From Ruminococcaceae bacterium UBA1425 (GTDB lineage Bacteria > Bacillota > Clostridia > Oscillospirales > Acutalibacteraceae), in NCBI GenBank assembly GCA_002329365.1, contig DCUB01000061.1, positions 1 to 64,000 of the forward strand: a stretch of DNA of 64,000 nucleotides. Reading direction: 5' to 3'. A program made the position numbers and the translations under genes. Below the pieces are notes generated by a model that saw only the letters and a list, made by a program, of their open reading frames with translations, was not told where the DNA came from and made no database searches. Position 1 is the first letter of the stretch. Every line of letters begins with the position of its first letter. Shown here piece by piece: positions 1 through 8,460 of this stretch.

Positions 1-107
1 TAGGTGATTTTAGGTTTCAGACTTACACCTCGCATATATGATTAATTGAGCGGTATAGCAGAACATTAAAAACTTTGCGGTAACAGAAAAAACATCACGT
101 CAGTTTT

Positions 108-336
108 TTATTTCTCACATCCCTCATACAGGGAGCTTAGCTGTTCGATCATATATGTGATGTCAAATTTGCAAAGCTTTTCGAAGTCGCAGGGCAGGCG
201 AAGCTTTTCGGACGCGGCTTTGTCAGTTTCGGCAGCCCAAAGCGCTCCCTGTCGATGTTTTTAATATATTGAAAACAAAAGTATCTGCGCCGTTAGCCGA
301 AAGACCTGCGGTAAGCAGCAGCTTCGTCTTTTTCAT
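108..336 (-). pseudogene. glycosyltransferase (GT4-like) remnant, frameshifted and internally deleted
   Basis: The ATG at 336 overlaps the GH130 stop codon as ATGA, so this was the next cistron of that operon. The first residues (MKKTKLLLTAGLSANGADTF, then VFNILK) look like the N-terminus of a family-4/family-1 glycosyltransferase, which usually reads G-[GA]-x-E-T-F. Just after this the A-run is one base short; restoring one A gives LKNIDRERF, the usual continuation. The reading frame then jumps to a plausible C-terminal tail ending in MIEQLSSLYEGCEK with a stop at 108-110. Only about 75 codons of a gene normally 350-400 codons long remain, so a large internal deletion is likely. Family assignment rests on a short N-terminal motif and is moderate. 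Confidence 0.55.
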
Positions 337-1349
337 GTAGCTTTCAGTTCCTTCGGGCTTAATCTTTTTTCGGTGCAAAGGTTCAGAAGGTCCGTTACAT
401 CGGCGGTGGCAAGGCACTCGACCGTATCTGCGGCGCCGTAGTAAATTTTTACCTCTCCGCTGTCCTCAAGTATCATGCCGCCGGGGAAGATGACGTTCTG
501 GCGGTAGCCCTCGTCGCTCTCGTAATATGTCTCGGGAGCTATCAGCGGCTCTTTTGACATCCCGATAACCTTTTCGGGGTTTTCAAGGTCCAAAAGCGCA
601 ATGCCGGCGCAGTAGCGCTTTTTCCAGAAGTCCTCCCAGCCGTTTTTGCCGCGGCCTTCATCCTTGTCGACGGCATGGAACAAAGTAAGCCAGCCCTTAT
701 CCGTCCTGACGGGCGGCGCGGCGGGACCGATTTTGTTGTTGGCATAGGGAACGTCCTCAACGGCAAGCACAAGCGATGATTCCCCCCAGAATCTTAAGTC
801 GGGTGATTTTGACAGCCACATATCGAACCTGTCGGCACCCCTGCTGTAAACGGGAAACGGACGTTCAAGCCGGACATAAAGACCGCTTGCCTTTTCGGGG
901 AAAAGCACCATATTGCGGTTGTCGGGCGTTGAGACAGATATTATATCGACGTGCTCGAAATCCCCGGTTGTGCCGATTCCGCCCATAACCCCGTGTCGGG
1001 AGTCGACGGCAAAGCAGACAAAAACCTTTCCGTCAATTACAGTAAGCCGCGGGTCGTAGAAACGTCTTATTTCATTTTCATCGTAGCCCCTGAAAACAAG
1101 CGGCTTTTCGCGCACGTCCCAGCGGATGCCGTCGTCGCTGAACGCAACCCCGAGGTTTGTTTTTGTTACCGAATTTTCGCCGCCGCCGTAATCGTTACGG
1201 AAGACCATTACATATTTTCCGTTATATTTCGTAACTCCCGCGTTAAAAACAAGCTTTGACTCGAAGGGCATGTCGTTCTTCGACAAAACCGGATTACCCG
1301 CATATCTTTTTATAACGGAGCTTGATTTGAGTATAGGTGAAAGCTGCAT
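333..1349 (-). CDS. GH130 family glycosidase / mannoside phosphorylase
   Basis: A 338-residue five-bladed beta-propeller enzyme of the GH130 type, which phosphorolyses or hydrolyses beta-mannosides. It shows the N-terminal RYAGNPVL segment, the FNAGVTKYNGKYVMVFR strand, and the FYDPR motif with the candidate general acid Asp99. The C-terminal EGYRQNVIFPGG and YYGAADT strands are also typical. I chose the ATG at 1349 because AAGGGA lies nine bases upstream; an upstream ATG in frame lacks a ribosome site and adds unrelated residues. It has its own promoter, divergent from the flavoenzyme, and was followed by a now-decayed glycosyltransferase. The exact substrate (mannosylglucose, mannobiose or N-glycan core mannose) cannot be told from the sequence. 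Confidence 0.88.
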   Translation of the reverse strand: MQLSPILKSSSVIKRYAGNPVLSKNDMPFESKLVFNAGVTKYNGKYVMVFRNDYGGGENSVTKTNLGVAFSDDGIRWDVREKPLVFRGYDENEIRRFYDPRLTVIDGKVFVCFAVDSRHGVMGGIGTTGDFEHVDIISVSTPDNRNMVLFPEKASGLYVRLERPFPVYSRGADRFDMWLSKSPDLRFWGESSLVLAVEDVPYANNKIGPAAPPVRTDKGWLTLFHAVDKDEGRGKNGWEDFWKKRYCAGIALLDLENPEKVIGMSKEPLIAPETYYESDEGYRQNVIFPGGMILEDSGEVKIYYGAADTVECLATADVTDLLNLCTEKRLSPKELKAT

Positions 1350-1422
1350 TACTATCTGTCCCTTCAATCCGCGTAACCGCAATACGCGGCTGATTATTAT
1401 TGTCTTGATATGTACGGAATTT

Positions 1423-1451
1423 ATTATATCAGACGCCTGCCCGTTTAGCAA
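1423..1451 (-). promoter_or_regulatory. sigma-A promoter of the GH130 gene
   Basis: Read leftward: TTGCTA at 1451-1446, a 17-bp spacer, TATAAT at 1428-1423. It lies about 75 bases upstream of the chosen GH130 start and overlaps nothing coding. Confidence 0.75.
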
Positions 1452-1478
1452 CATAATTGCGGCGTAAATATTATTTTC

Positions 1479-1507
1479 TTGCCTTTTCGCCTGTATTTAT
1501 TTATAAT
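1479..1507 (+). promoter_or_regulatory. sigma-A promoter of the flavoenzyme operon
   Basis: TTGCCT at 1479-1484, a 17-bp spacer and TATAAT at 1502-1507, followed by AAAGGAG and the ATG at 1547. It is divergent to the GH130 promoter, so the two units share one intergenic region. Confidence 0.75.
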
Positions 1508-1546
1508 GTACTCGGCTGGCAAACATTTGAAAAGGAGAGCAGATTT

Positions 1547-3088
1547 ATGAACAAATACGATGCGATAGTCGTCGGCGCGGGAAACGGAGGGCTTACCTGC
1601 GCTGCTTGGCTTGCCAAGGAAGGAAAAAAGGTCCTGCTCGTCGAGCGTCACAATCTTCCGGGAGGCTTCGCGACGAGCTTCAGGCGCGGCCGCTTTGAGT
1701 TCGAGGCGTCGCTGCACGAGCTTTGCGGGTGGGGGAAAAATCCCGGCGAGGGTTCCGTGCGCGAGATTTTTGAGCATCTCGGCGTCGATAAAAAGCTTGA
1801 GATGTGCGACATACCCGCCGCCTTCCGTGTCATCACAATGAACGACGAAGAAAATATGGACGTGGCAATGCCGTTCGGGGTTGAGGCGTTCATAAGCAAA
1901 ATGGAGGAATACGTTCCGGGCTCGCGTCCGTCCGTTGAAAAGTTCTTCGAGCTTTGCAGGGACATTGTAAAAACAACGTCGTACATGGGCGAGCTTGACG
2001 GCAAGTTTGACAAAGACGCAATAAAAAACATACTCGGCGAGCATATGAATTTTGTACGTCTTGCGGGATACACCGTAAACGACGTTTTCAACGCGCTCAA
2101 CATGCCGCAAAAGGCGCGCGATATCATGTCGGCTTACTGGTCGTATCTCGGCGAGCCGTTAAACGAGATGGGCTTTATACATTACGCGTCAATGGTTCTG
2201 TCATACATCGAGGGGGGCGCGGTTATACCGAAAAGCCGCAGCCACGGCATGAGCAGCGCTATACTTGACAGCTTTGAGAGCTTCGGCGGCGAGGTCTGGT
2301 TCAACAGCCATGTCGAGAAGCTTATTATGTACGACGGCGCCGTAAAGGGCATAATCCTTGACGACGGCACAAGAGCTTACTCCGACCATGTTGTATGCAA
2401 CTGCTCGCCCCACAGCGTGTTCTCCACAATGATTGACAAAAACGATTTGCCCGATGCGGAAATAAAAAGGGCAAACGCGAGGGAGCTTGGCGGCAGGGGC
2501 TTTTCGATGTTCCTCGGCCTTAACAAATCGCCCGAGGAGCTGGGGATAAATGACCACTGCTGGTTCATTTACAGCACGTCCGATACGGCAAAGCAGTATG
2601 AACTGATGAAAAGGATTGAAACGAACGACGTTCAGGCAACGGTATGCCTCAACATGGCCGACGCCGACTGCTCTCCCGAGGGAACGACTGTTTTGTACTT
2701 CACCGCGCTTTACACCGAAAACTGCTGGTCTTCCGTTTCGGTGAAGGATTACGTTAAAACAAAGCGCTTTGTCGCCGACCGTATGATATCGAACTTTGAA
2801 AAATATACGGGAATAAAAATCTGCGACAGCATCGAAGAAATCGAGATAGCCACCCCGATGACATACGCGCGCTACACAAACGTTCCGCAGGGTACAATCT
2901 ACGGCTACAGAACCGCCGGGTGGGACGGCATCGTGCCGCGCATCATGATGGAAAAGATGGACGAGAAAATCCCCGGCCTGCGCTTTACGGGCGGATTTGG
3001 CTCCATGCACATGGGCTATTCCGCCACGTTCGCGTCGGGCATGAAGACCGCGCAGAAAACGCTTGCGGATATGAACAAAAAGGCATAA
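1547..3088 (+). CDS. phytoene-desaturase-like NAD(P)/FAD-dependent oxidoreductase
   Basis: A 513-residue flavoprotein of the phytoene desaturase / retinol saturase superfamily. The N-terminal Rossmann motif GAGNGGLTCAAWLAKEG is followed by the FAD-ribose acidic end of strand 2 (LLVERHNLPGG), and the C-terminus carries the FAD-closing segment GLRFTGGFGSMHMGYSATFASG. The ATG at 1547 is preceded by AAAGGAG. The next gene, 13 bases downstream, encodes a flavin/2Fe-2S reductase, suggesting that electrons are fed to or taken from this enzyme by that partner. No carotenoid synthesis genes (phytoene synthase, GGPP synthase) are nearby, so a role on carotenoids is unlikely to be supported here; saturation or desaturation of a lipid, retinoid or sterol-like compound is inference only. 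Confidence 0.82.
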   Translation: MNKYDAIVVGAGNGGLTCAAWLAKEGKKVLLVERHNLPGGFATSFRRGRFEFEASLHELCGWGKNPGEGSVREIFEHLGVDKKLEMCDIPAAFRVITMNDEENMDVAMPFGVEAFISKMEEYVPGSRPSVEKFFELCRDIVKTTSYMGELDGKFDKDAIKNILGEHMNFVRLAGYTVNDVFNALNMPQKARDIMSAYWSYLGEPLNEMGFIHYASMVLSYIEGGAVIPKSRSHGMSSAILDSFESFGGEVWFNSHVEKLIMYDGAVKGIILDDGTRAYSDHVVCNCSPHSVFSTMIDKNDLPDAEIKRANARELGGRGFSMFLGLNKSPEELGINDHCWFIYSTSDTAKQYELMKRIETNDVQATVCLNMADADCSPEGTTVLYFTALYTENCWSSVSVKDYVKTKRFVADRMISNFEKYTGIKICDSIEEIEIATPMTYARYTNVPQGTIYGYRTAGWDGIVPRIMMEKMDEKIPGLRFTGGFGSMHMGYSATFASGMKTAQKTLADMNKKA

Positions 3089-3101
3089 GGGAGGGAAAAT
3101 C

Positions 3102-4262
3102 ATGCAGAAATTCATAATAAAATCAAACCTTAAGGATATCGCCTGCTTCGCAAAGATGATACCCGTCAGAGCGGCAAAATTCAGAACGGCTCCGTCCACT
3201 CCGCTACCCACGTCATACGCCGTAAACGAAACTGCAAAGCTTCTTCATCCGCGCGTCCAGAAGCTTCGCGTAAAATCAATCGAAGAAATATCGCAGGACG
3301 TGAAAAGCTATGTTTTAGAGGCGGCTGAAAAAAAGGCTCCCGCGTATTTCCGCGCCGGTCAGTATATAAGCCTTAAGCTTAAAATCGGCGATTCCGTTCT
3401 AACACGCCCATATTCGATTGCCTCGCCTCCCGCCGACGCGCTCAAAGGCACATACACAATAACGGTAAAGCGCGTGTCGGACGGCTTTGCCTCCGGCTAT
3501 ATACTCGACAACTTCACGGTGGGCACGGAGGTTACGGCAAGCGCGCCCGAGGGCACTTTTTATTACGAGCCGCTGCGCGACGCCCCTGCCGTTGTATGTC
3601 TTGCGGGCGGAAGCGGCATTACGCCCTTCCTGTCGCTTGCCGGGGCCGTTGCAGACGGCACCGAGGACTGCGAGCTTATTATAATTTACGGCTGCCGCAC
3701 CGAAAACGACATACTGCACAAGGATAAGCTCGACACACTGAGCGCTAAATGTCCAAAAATCAAGGTGGTTTACGTCCTCAGCGACTCCTGCGCCGAGGGC
3801 TGCGAGCAGGGCTTTATCACAGCGGAGCTAATAAAAAAGTACGCGCCCGCCGTATACAGCGTTTTTGTCTGCGGTCCCGCCGCCATGTACGCGTTTGAAA
3901 AAGAGGAGCTGAAAAAGCTGAATCTCCCGGAAAAATACATACGTTTCGAGACGCAGTCGGGCGAGGCGCCGGCTACGGGCGAAACAAAAACCTTCGAGTG
4001 CTCCGTATACGCAAGGGACATCAAAAAGCGCGTGATACCGTGCAGAAACGACGAGAGCATTTTAACGGCGCTTGAAAGGGCGGGCATTGAGGCTCAGTCA
4101 ATGTGCCGCGGCGGCGAGTGCGGCTTCTGCCGCTCCAAGCTTATTTCAGGCGAGGTTTTTGTCCCCGAGGAAAACGACGGCAGGCGTATAGCCGACCTTA
4201 AGTTCGGCTACATTCACCCGTGCCGCACATATCCGCAGGGGAATATCGAAATAAGAATCTGA
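3102..4262 (+). CDS. ferredoxin-NAD(P) reductase-like protein with C-terminal 2Fe-2S ferredoxin domain
   Basis: A 386-residue electron-transfer flavoprotein. After a basic N-terminal extension of about 50 residues comes an FAD-binding FNR-type domain with the RPYSIASPP flavin motif, then an NAD-binding domain (VVCLAGGSGITPFLSL; VCGPAAMYAF), and a plant-type 2Fe-2S domain at the C-terminus with Cys335, Cys340, Cys343 and Cys374. Domain order resembles Hcr, phenol hydroxylase reductase-like and vanillate demethylase reductase-like proteins. It follows the desaturase-like flavoenzyme by 13 bases with its own GGGAGGG site, so the pair probably forms a two-component redox system. Substrate and direction of electron flow are not visible. 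Confidence 0.85.
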   Translation: MQKFIIKSNLKDIACFAKMIPVRAAKFRTAPSTPLPTSYAVNETAKLLHPRVQKLRVKSIEEISQDVKSYVLEAAEKKAPAYFRAGQYISLKLKIGDSVLTRPYSIASPPADALKGTYTITVKRVSDGFASGYILDNFTVGTEVTASAPEGTFYYEPLRDAPAVVCLAGGSGITPFLSLAGAVADGTEDCELIIIYGCRTENDILHKDKLDTLSAKCPKIKVVYVLSDSCAEGCEQGFITAELIKKYAPAVYSVFVCGPAAMYAFEKEELKKLNLPEKYIRFETQSGEAPATGETKTFECSVYARDIKKRVIPCRNDESILTALERAGIEAQSMCRGGECGFCRSKLISGEVFVPEENDGRRIADLKFGYIHPCRTYPQGNIEIRI

Positions 4263-4320
4263 CTCAAATGCACTGCATTTCTGTTGAAACAGCAAAATTT
4301 TCATCAAAGGACGTGCGGGT

Positions 4321-6582
4321 ATGAAAGAATATACGCTTCACATGGACAATCAGGCGGTAAACTGGGAAAACGCGACGCCCGTCGGCAACGGCAGGATGGG
4401 CGCAATGCTGTTCGGGCGCACGGACACCGAGGAAATATATTTAAACGAGGAAACAATCTGGTCGCAAAGGGAATATCCGCCCCAAGACCCCGATTACAGG
4501 AAAAAGCTTGATTATATCCGAAAGCTTTTTTTGGAGGGCAAAAACGGTGAGGCGGACAGGTGGGCAAAGGAAAACTTAGGCGAGTTCCCGCGCATCGAGT
4601 CATACGAATACGCCGGAAAGCTGATTATTAAGCACGGTGGGCGTAAAAAAACCGCCGACTACCGCCGCGACCTTGACCTTATAGGCGGCAAAGCGCTGAT
4701 TTCCTATAAGCGGGGCGGCGTAAGTTACGAATGCGAGTGCTTCGCGTCGTACAAGCAAAACGTGATAGCTTACCGAATAGCGTCCGACGCTCCGTCAGGC
4801 TTTTCCGTTTCCTTCGAGCGCGAAAAGACGCTATCAGTTTCGTTTTCCGACGGACTTATGACGGCCGAGTGCGAAACGGCACTGGGCGGACACCGCTTTT
4901 CGGTGTGCGTAAAAGTGTGCTCCGACGGCGCAGTTACGGAAAAAAAGGGAGCTGCCGTTATCAACGGCGCCCGTGAAACCGTTATTTACATTTCAATCGT
5001 CACCGCCTTCCGCGACGATGATTACATTGCCTCCTGCAAAAGGCTCGCGTCACGTTCGGCGGACGAATACGAATCGCTAAAAGACGAGCATACGGACGAC
5101 TTTTCGGCATTGATGAAGCGTTCCGACATTTCGCTTGAGGGTGATTCCGAAGCGGACGGGCTTACCGTCGCCGAGCGGCTTAAAAGGCTCAAAGAAGGCG
5201 GCGGAGCCGATTTCGGCCTTATCTCACTCTATTTTCAATTTGGAAAATACCTGTTTATATCCTCAAGCCGCGAGGGAACGCTGCCCGCGAACCTGCAGGG
5301 CGTCTGGGCGGAAAAGATGTCAAACCCGTGGAACGCCGACTACCACACGAACATCAATCTTCAGATGAACTACTGGCTTGCCGAGCCCGCAAATCTTTCC
5401 TCCCTGACTATGCCGCTGTTTGACTACATGAACAAATACCTGCTTCATCAGGGCGAGCGCACGGCAAGGGAGTTCTACCATGTAAACGGCACCGTTGTTC
5501 ATCATCTGAGCGACATTTACGGCTTTACAAGGGCGGCGGACGCGCTTCTGGGGCTGTGGCCGCTCGGCGGCGCGTGGCTCGCGTTCCACATGTGGGAGCA
5601 TTACCTTTTCACTCTCGACCTTGATTTTCTTCGCAACACCGCGTACGAGTTTATAAAGGCCTGCTCCGTGTTCTTTATGGAATATATGTTCGAGGACGAA
5701 AACGGCAGGCTGCTTTCGGGGCCGTCCACTTCGCCCGAAAACACATATTACTGCGGCAACGACAAAACGCCGATTCATCTGGCGGTTTCGCCCACGATGG
5801 ACATTGAAATAATCGGCGGTCTTTTCAGGCTCTATATCGAAACTGAAAAGCTTCTGAAATCGGACGCCGAAAAAGCAAAGACTGCGGAGCGGCTTCTTAT
5901 GAAAATGCCGCCGCTTAAAACAGGACGCTTCGGACAGCTTATGGAATGGCTCGACGACTATGAGGAGGCCGAGCCGGGGCACCGTCATGTGTCACACGCC
6001 TTCGCCCTTTATCCCGACTGCGCTATTACGCGCAAAACACCCGGGCTTTTCAGGGCTATCCGCGTCACGCTCGACAGAAGGCTTATGTCCGGCGGCGGGC
6101 ATACCGGCTGGAGCCGCGCGTGGCTCGTTAACCTTTTCGCGAGGCTGCGCGACGGCGAGGCGGTCTTTGAAAACCTTACAAAGCTTTTCACGAAGTCGAC
6201 AAACGACAATCTTTTCGACACACACCCGCCCTTCCAGATTGACGGTAATTTCGGCGGCGCGGCGGGAATCTGCGAAATGATGCTCCAAAGCCACGAGGGC
6301 TTTATCTCGCTTCTGCCGGCCGTAACGGAGGATTTTTGCGGCAGCTTTAACGGTCTGATGGCAAGAGGCAACACGGAGGTTTCGGCAGAGTTTTCGCGCG
6401 GCAGGGTAACGGAGTTTTCGCTTTTGTCGACCGCGTCAAAAGAAGTTTCGGTCGAGCTGCCCGAGAGGATGAAGGGCGCCGCGATATCGGCGGACGGAAA
6501 GCGGATTGAAGCCGACTCTGACGGACTTTACCGGATTACGCTGCGCGCCAACAAGCCCTGCTGTGTTACGGTTTTGAATTAA
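4321..6582 (+). CDS. GH95 alpha-L-fucosidase (or related alpha-galactosidase)
   Basis: A 753-residue (alpha/alpha)6-barrel inverting glycosidase. The catalytic set of the family is all visible: NADYHTNIN with His342, Asn344 and Asn346 (water-activating asparagines), SPENTY with the general acid Glu473, and PPFQIDGNFGG with Asp641. NLQGVWAEKMSNPW, WPLGGAWLAFHMWEHY and GHRHVSHAFALYP are further family hallmarks. There is no signal peptide, so it acts in the cytoplasm on imported fuco-oligosaccharides. AAAGGA sits about nine bases before the ATG. It lies 58 bases after the 2Fe-2S reductase, possibly in the same transcript, though a functional link is not evident. A minority of GH95 enzymes act on L-galactosides, hence the caution on substrate. 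Confidence 0.92.
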   Translation: MKEYTLHMDNQAVNWENATPVGNGRMGAMLFGRTDTEEIYLNEETIWSQREYPPQDPDYRKKLDYIRKLFLEGKNGEADRWAKENLGEFPRIESYEYAGKLIIKHGGRKKTADYRRDLDLIGGKALISYKRGGVSYECECFASYKQNVIAYRIASDAPSGFSVSFEREKTLSVSFSDGLMTAECETALGGHRFSVCVKVCSDGAVTEKKGAAVINGARETVIYISIVTAFRDDDYIASCKRLASRSADEYESLKDEHTDDFSALMKRSDISLEGDSEADGLTVAERLKRLKEGGGADFGLISLYFQFGKYLFISSSREGTLPANLQGVWAEKMSNPWNADYHTNINLQMNYWLAEPANLSSLTMPLFDYMNKYLLHQGERTAREFYHVNGTVVHHLSDIYGFTRAADALLGLWPLGGAWLAFHMWEHYLFTLDLDFLRNTAYEFIKACSVFFMEYMFEDENGRLLSGPSTSPENTYYCGNDKTPIHLAVSPTMDIEIIGGLFRLYIETEKLLKSDAEKAKTAERLLMKMPPLKTGRFGQLMEWLDDYEEAEPGHRHVSHAFALYPDCAITRKTPGLFRAIRVTLDRRLMSGGGHTGWSRAWLVNLFARLRDGEAVFENLTKLFTKSTNDNLFDTHPPFQIDGNFGGAAGICEMMLQSHEGFISLLPAVTEDFCGSFNGLMARGNTEVSAEFSRGRVTEFSLLSTASKEVSVELPERMKGAAISADGKRIEADSDGLYRITLRANKPCCVTVLN

Positions 6583-6600
6583 TCGGGATATATTCTAAAG

Positions 6601-6878
6601 AAAGCTCCTTCGGCGCGTTGCGCCTCAGGATGACAAAAAAAGGAAACGCAGGCGCCATGCCATGTCCCCCCCCATGTCATTCTGAGCGCAGTGAAGAATC
6701 TTAAGAAAGCTCCCTCGGCGCGTTGTGCCTCAGGATGACAAAAAAAGGAAACGCAGGCGCCATGCCATGTCCCCCCCATGTCATTCTGAGCGCAGCGAAG
6801 AATCTTAAAAAAGCTCCTTCGGCTGCGTTGCGCCTCAGGGTGACATGGTTCTGTCATTCTGAGCGCAGCGAAGAATCT
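6601..6878. repeat. tandem array of three REP-like intergenic repeat units
   Basis: Three copies start at 6601, 6706 and 6810 (periods 105 and 104 bp). Each begins AAAGCTCCTTCGGCGCGTTG, runs through CCTCAGGATGACA, and ends CATTCTGAGCGCAGCGAAG followed by AATCT; the two ends are loosely inverted, so each unit can fold. The third copy lacks the middle CAGGCGCCATGCCATG segment. The same unit in the opposite orientation recurs at 61658-61722. An open frame runs across the array on the minus strand but is made only of repeat and is not a gene. Confidence 0.85.
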
Positions 6879-6915
6879 AAATTTTAATATAATCGAAAAT
6901 AAAAAGAAAAAGGTA

Positions 6916-6946
6916 TTGACTCTTACGTTGCGTAATGGTGTATTCT
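6916..6946 (+). promoter_or_regulatory. MerR-type promoter/operator with 19-bp spacer
   Basis: TTGACT at 6916-6921 and TATTCT at 6941-6946 are separated by 19 bp, the overlong spacing typical of promoters activated by MerR proteins through DNA distortion. Inside the spacer is the inverted repeat TTACG-TTG-CGTAA (6923-6935), extended by an outer AC/GT pair. It precedes the TipAL-type regulator and nothing else, so autoregulation is the simplest reading. Confidence 0.8.
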
Positions 6947-6987
6947 GTGTTCAGTCAGCGGGAATACAAGGCAAGGGAGCGATTGTT

Positions 6988-7734
6988 TTGAGGCTGTCCG
7001 TAGGAGAAGCGGCTCGTCTTTTCGGAATAAGCGTCCGTACACTCAGGTACTACGACGAAATAGGCCTTTTAAAGCCGTCGGAGGTCTCACCGTCGGGGTA
7101 CAGGTATTACGACAACGCCGCCGTAGAAACGCTTTGGCAGATAATGTTCTACCGTGAGCTTCAGATGCCGCTCGACGAGATAGCCGCTGTTCTGAACGCC
7201 CCCGACAATAACAGAAGGCAGGCGCTGAAAAGGCATAAGGAGCTTTTGCTTCTCCGTCGGAACAGGCTTGACAGGCTTGTAACTCTCATTGACAAAACAC
7301 TGAACGGAGATGATACCGAAATGGACATTAAAAATGTCAGCAACGCTAAAAAAGAGCTTGAACGCACAAGGGAAAAGTACGCCGCCGAGGTCAGGGAACG
7401 CTGGGGCAACACAGAAGCCTACAAACAGAGCGAGAAAAAGTATGCGGGATATACCCCGGAGGAGAAGCTTGAAATATTCGCCGAAGCGGGGGAAATCTTT
7501 AAGGCGTTCGCCGCGAGCAGAGGAACCGCGCCCGAAAGCGCCCCCGTGCAGGAGCTGGTAAAGCGCTGGCAGGACCACATCACAAAGAGCCATTACGACT
7601 GTTCGAGAGAGATTCTCTCCTGCCTCGGCGAAATGTATGTGGGGGACAGCCGTTTTACCGAGAGTATCGACCGCTACGGCGAGGGCACGGCAAGACTTAT
7701 GAGTGAAGCCATAAAGATTTACTGCGGAGCATGA
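6988..7734 (+). CDS. TipAL-type MerR family transcriptional activator
   Basis: 248 residues. An N-terminal MerR winged helix-turn-helix (LSVGEAARLFGISVRTLRYY, then a PSGYRYYDN wing) leads into a coiled-coil dimerisation helix rich in Leu/Arg, and then a TipAS ligand-recognition domain from about residue 115, recognisable by EVRERWGNTEAYKQSEKK, the LVKRWQDHI segment and the closing GTARLMSEAIKIYC. TipAS domains bind thiopeptides and other hydrophobic drugs. Start chosen at TTG 6988 because AAGGGAG is nine bases upstream and the MerR domain begins there; the upstream in-frame TTG is part of the -35 box. No exporter lies next to it, so its targets other than itself are unknown. Confidence 0.88.
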   Translation: MRLSVGEAARLFGISVRTLRYYDEIGLLKPSEVSPSGYRYYDNAAVETLWQIMFYRELQMPLDEIAAVLNAPDNNRRQALKRHKELLLLRRNRLDRLVTLIDKTLNGDDTEMDIKNVSNAKKELERTREKYAAEVRERWGNTEAYKQSEKKYAGYTPEEKLEIFAEAGEIFKAFAASRGTAPESAPVQELVKRWQDHITKSHYDCSREILSCLGEMYVGDSRFTESIDRYGEGTARLMSEAIKIYCGA

Positions 7735-7750
7735 AAAACTGTTAAACCAC

Positions 7751-7779
7751 TTGCAAAAGACAGCTCCGCATTGTATAAT
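7751..7779 (+). promoter_or_regulatory. sigma-A promoter of the zinc-ribbon gene
   Basis: TTGCAA at 7751-7756, 17-bp spacer, TATAAT at 7774-7779. Transcription would start about 25 bases before the GGAGGAG site of the next gene. Confidence 0.8.
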
Positions 7780-7816
7780 ACAATCGGTACCAAAAAAATA
7801 ATTGGAGGAGAATGTT

Positions 7817-8299
7817 ATGGCTTTTTGTACAAAATGCGGAGCTTTTGTAGACGACAGTGCAAAATTCTGCGAGTCTTGCGGCACTCCCGTCGGAGCGGAC
7901 GCGACGCAGAACGCGGGAACGCAGCAGACTGTTTTCGACAAGTTTACCGACACCGAGGACGCGACAGCTGCTTTTTCACAGGAAGACATCGAAAAGAACA
8001 AGGCTATGGCCGTTATTGCTTACCTCGGTATTCTTGTGCTTGTCCCCATTTTTGCGGCAAAGGAGTCACCTTTCGCTAAGTTTCATTCAAATCAGGGGCT
8101 TGTGCTTTTGCTCGCCGGCATTGCATACAGCATAGCCACCGGCATCATTAACAGCATAGTCCATCTTGCTGTGCTCAGGTCGATTTTCTCTATTGCCGGA
8201 CTTCTGTTCCTTGCCCTTATGATTCTCGGCATAGTAAACGCCGTAAACGGCAAGGCTAAAAAGCTGCCGGTAATCGGAGATATTACACTTCTCAAATAA
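7817..8299 (+). CDS. zinc-ribbon membrane protein of unknown function
   Basis: 160 residues. The N-terminus is a zinc ribbon, FCTKCGAFVDDSAKFCESCG (two CxxC knuckles nine residues apart). A short acidic linker follows, and then three to four hydrophobic segments from about residue 60 onward (AVIAYLGILVLVPIFA; GLVLLLAGIAYSIATGIINS; SIFSIAGLLFLALMILGIV). The membrane part resembles the DUF4870 / TM2-like small four-helix families often fused to zinc ribbons in Bacillota. GGAGGAG is seven bases before the ATG. It is monocistronic with its own promoter. No function can be assigned. Confidence 0.8.
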   Translation: MAFCTKCGAFVDDSAKFCESCGTPVGADATQNAGTQQTVFDKFTDTEDATAAFSQEDIEKNKAMAVIAYLGILVLVPIFAAKESPFAKFHSNQGLVLLLAGIAYSIATGIINSIVHLAVLRSIFSIAGLLFLALMILGIVNAVNGKAKKLPVIGDITLLK

Positions 8300-8336
8300 T
8301 ACGGACGTCGCTGTAAATACAGAAGACTGTGTATCT

Positions 8337-8362
8337 TACGGAACGGTCAAGACCGTTCCGTA
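8337..8362. repeat. perfect palindrome of the GGAACGG family
   Basis: Arms TACGGAACGGTC (8337-8348) and GACCGTTCCGTA (8351-8362) flank two bases. The core GGAACGGTC-NN-GACCGTTCC recurs at 14920 and, with one mismatch, at 61118. No U-run follows, so it is not a standard terminator. Confidence 0.8.
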
Positions 8363-8460
8363 CGCAGAATGAAAATTCATATGAATTTCAGCATTAATCA
8401 AAACGATTTCTATCGGTGCACGTCATATTCAATCGATAATCGGTAATTTACATAAGCGAC

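Noticed and set aside
2201..3211. 336-codon minus-strand frame over the flavoenzyme
   Set aside because: Shadow of the flavoenzyme gene; low-complexity composition and no known motif.
6579..6857. Open frame of 92 codons on the minus strand
   Set aside because: Made wholly of the tandem REP-like units; the protein is a repeat of itself and has no ribosome site.
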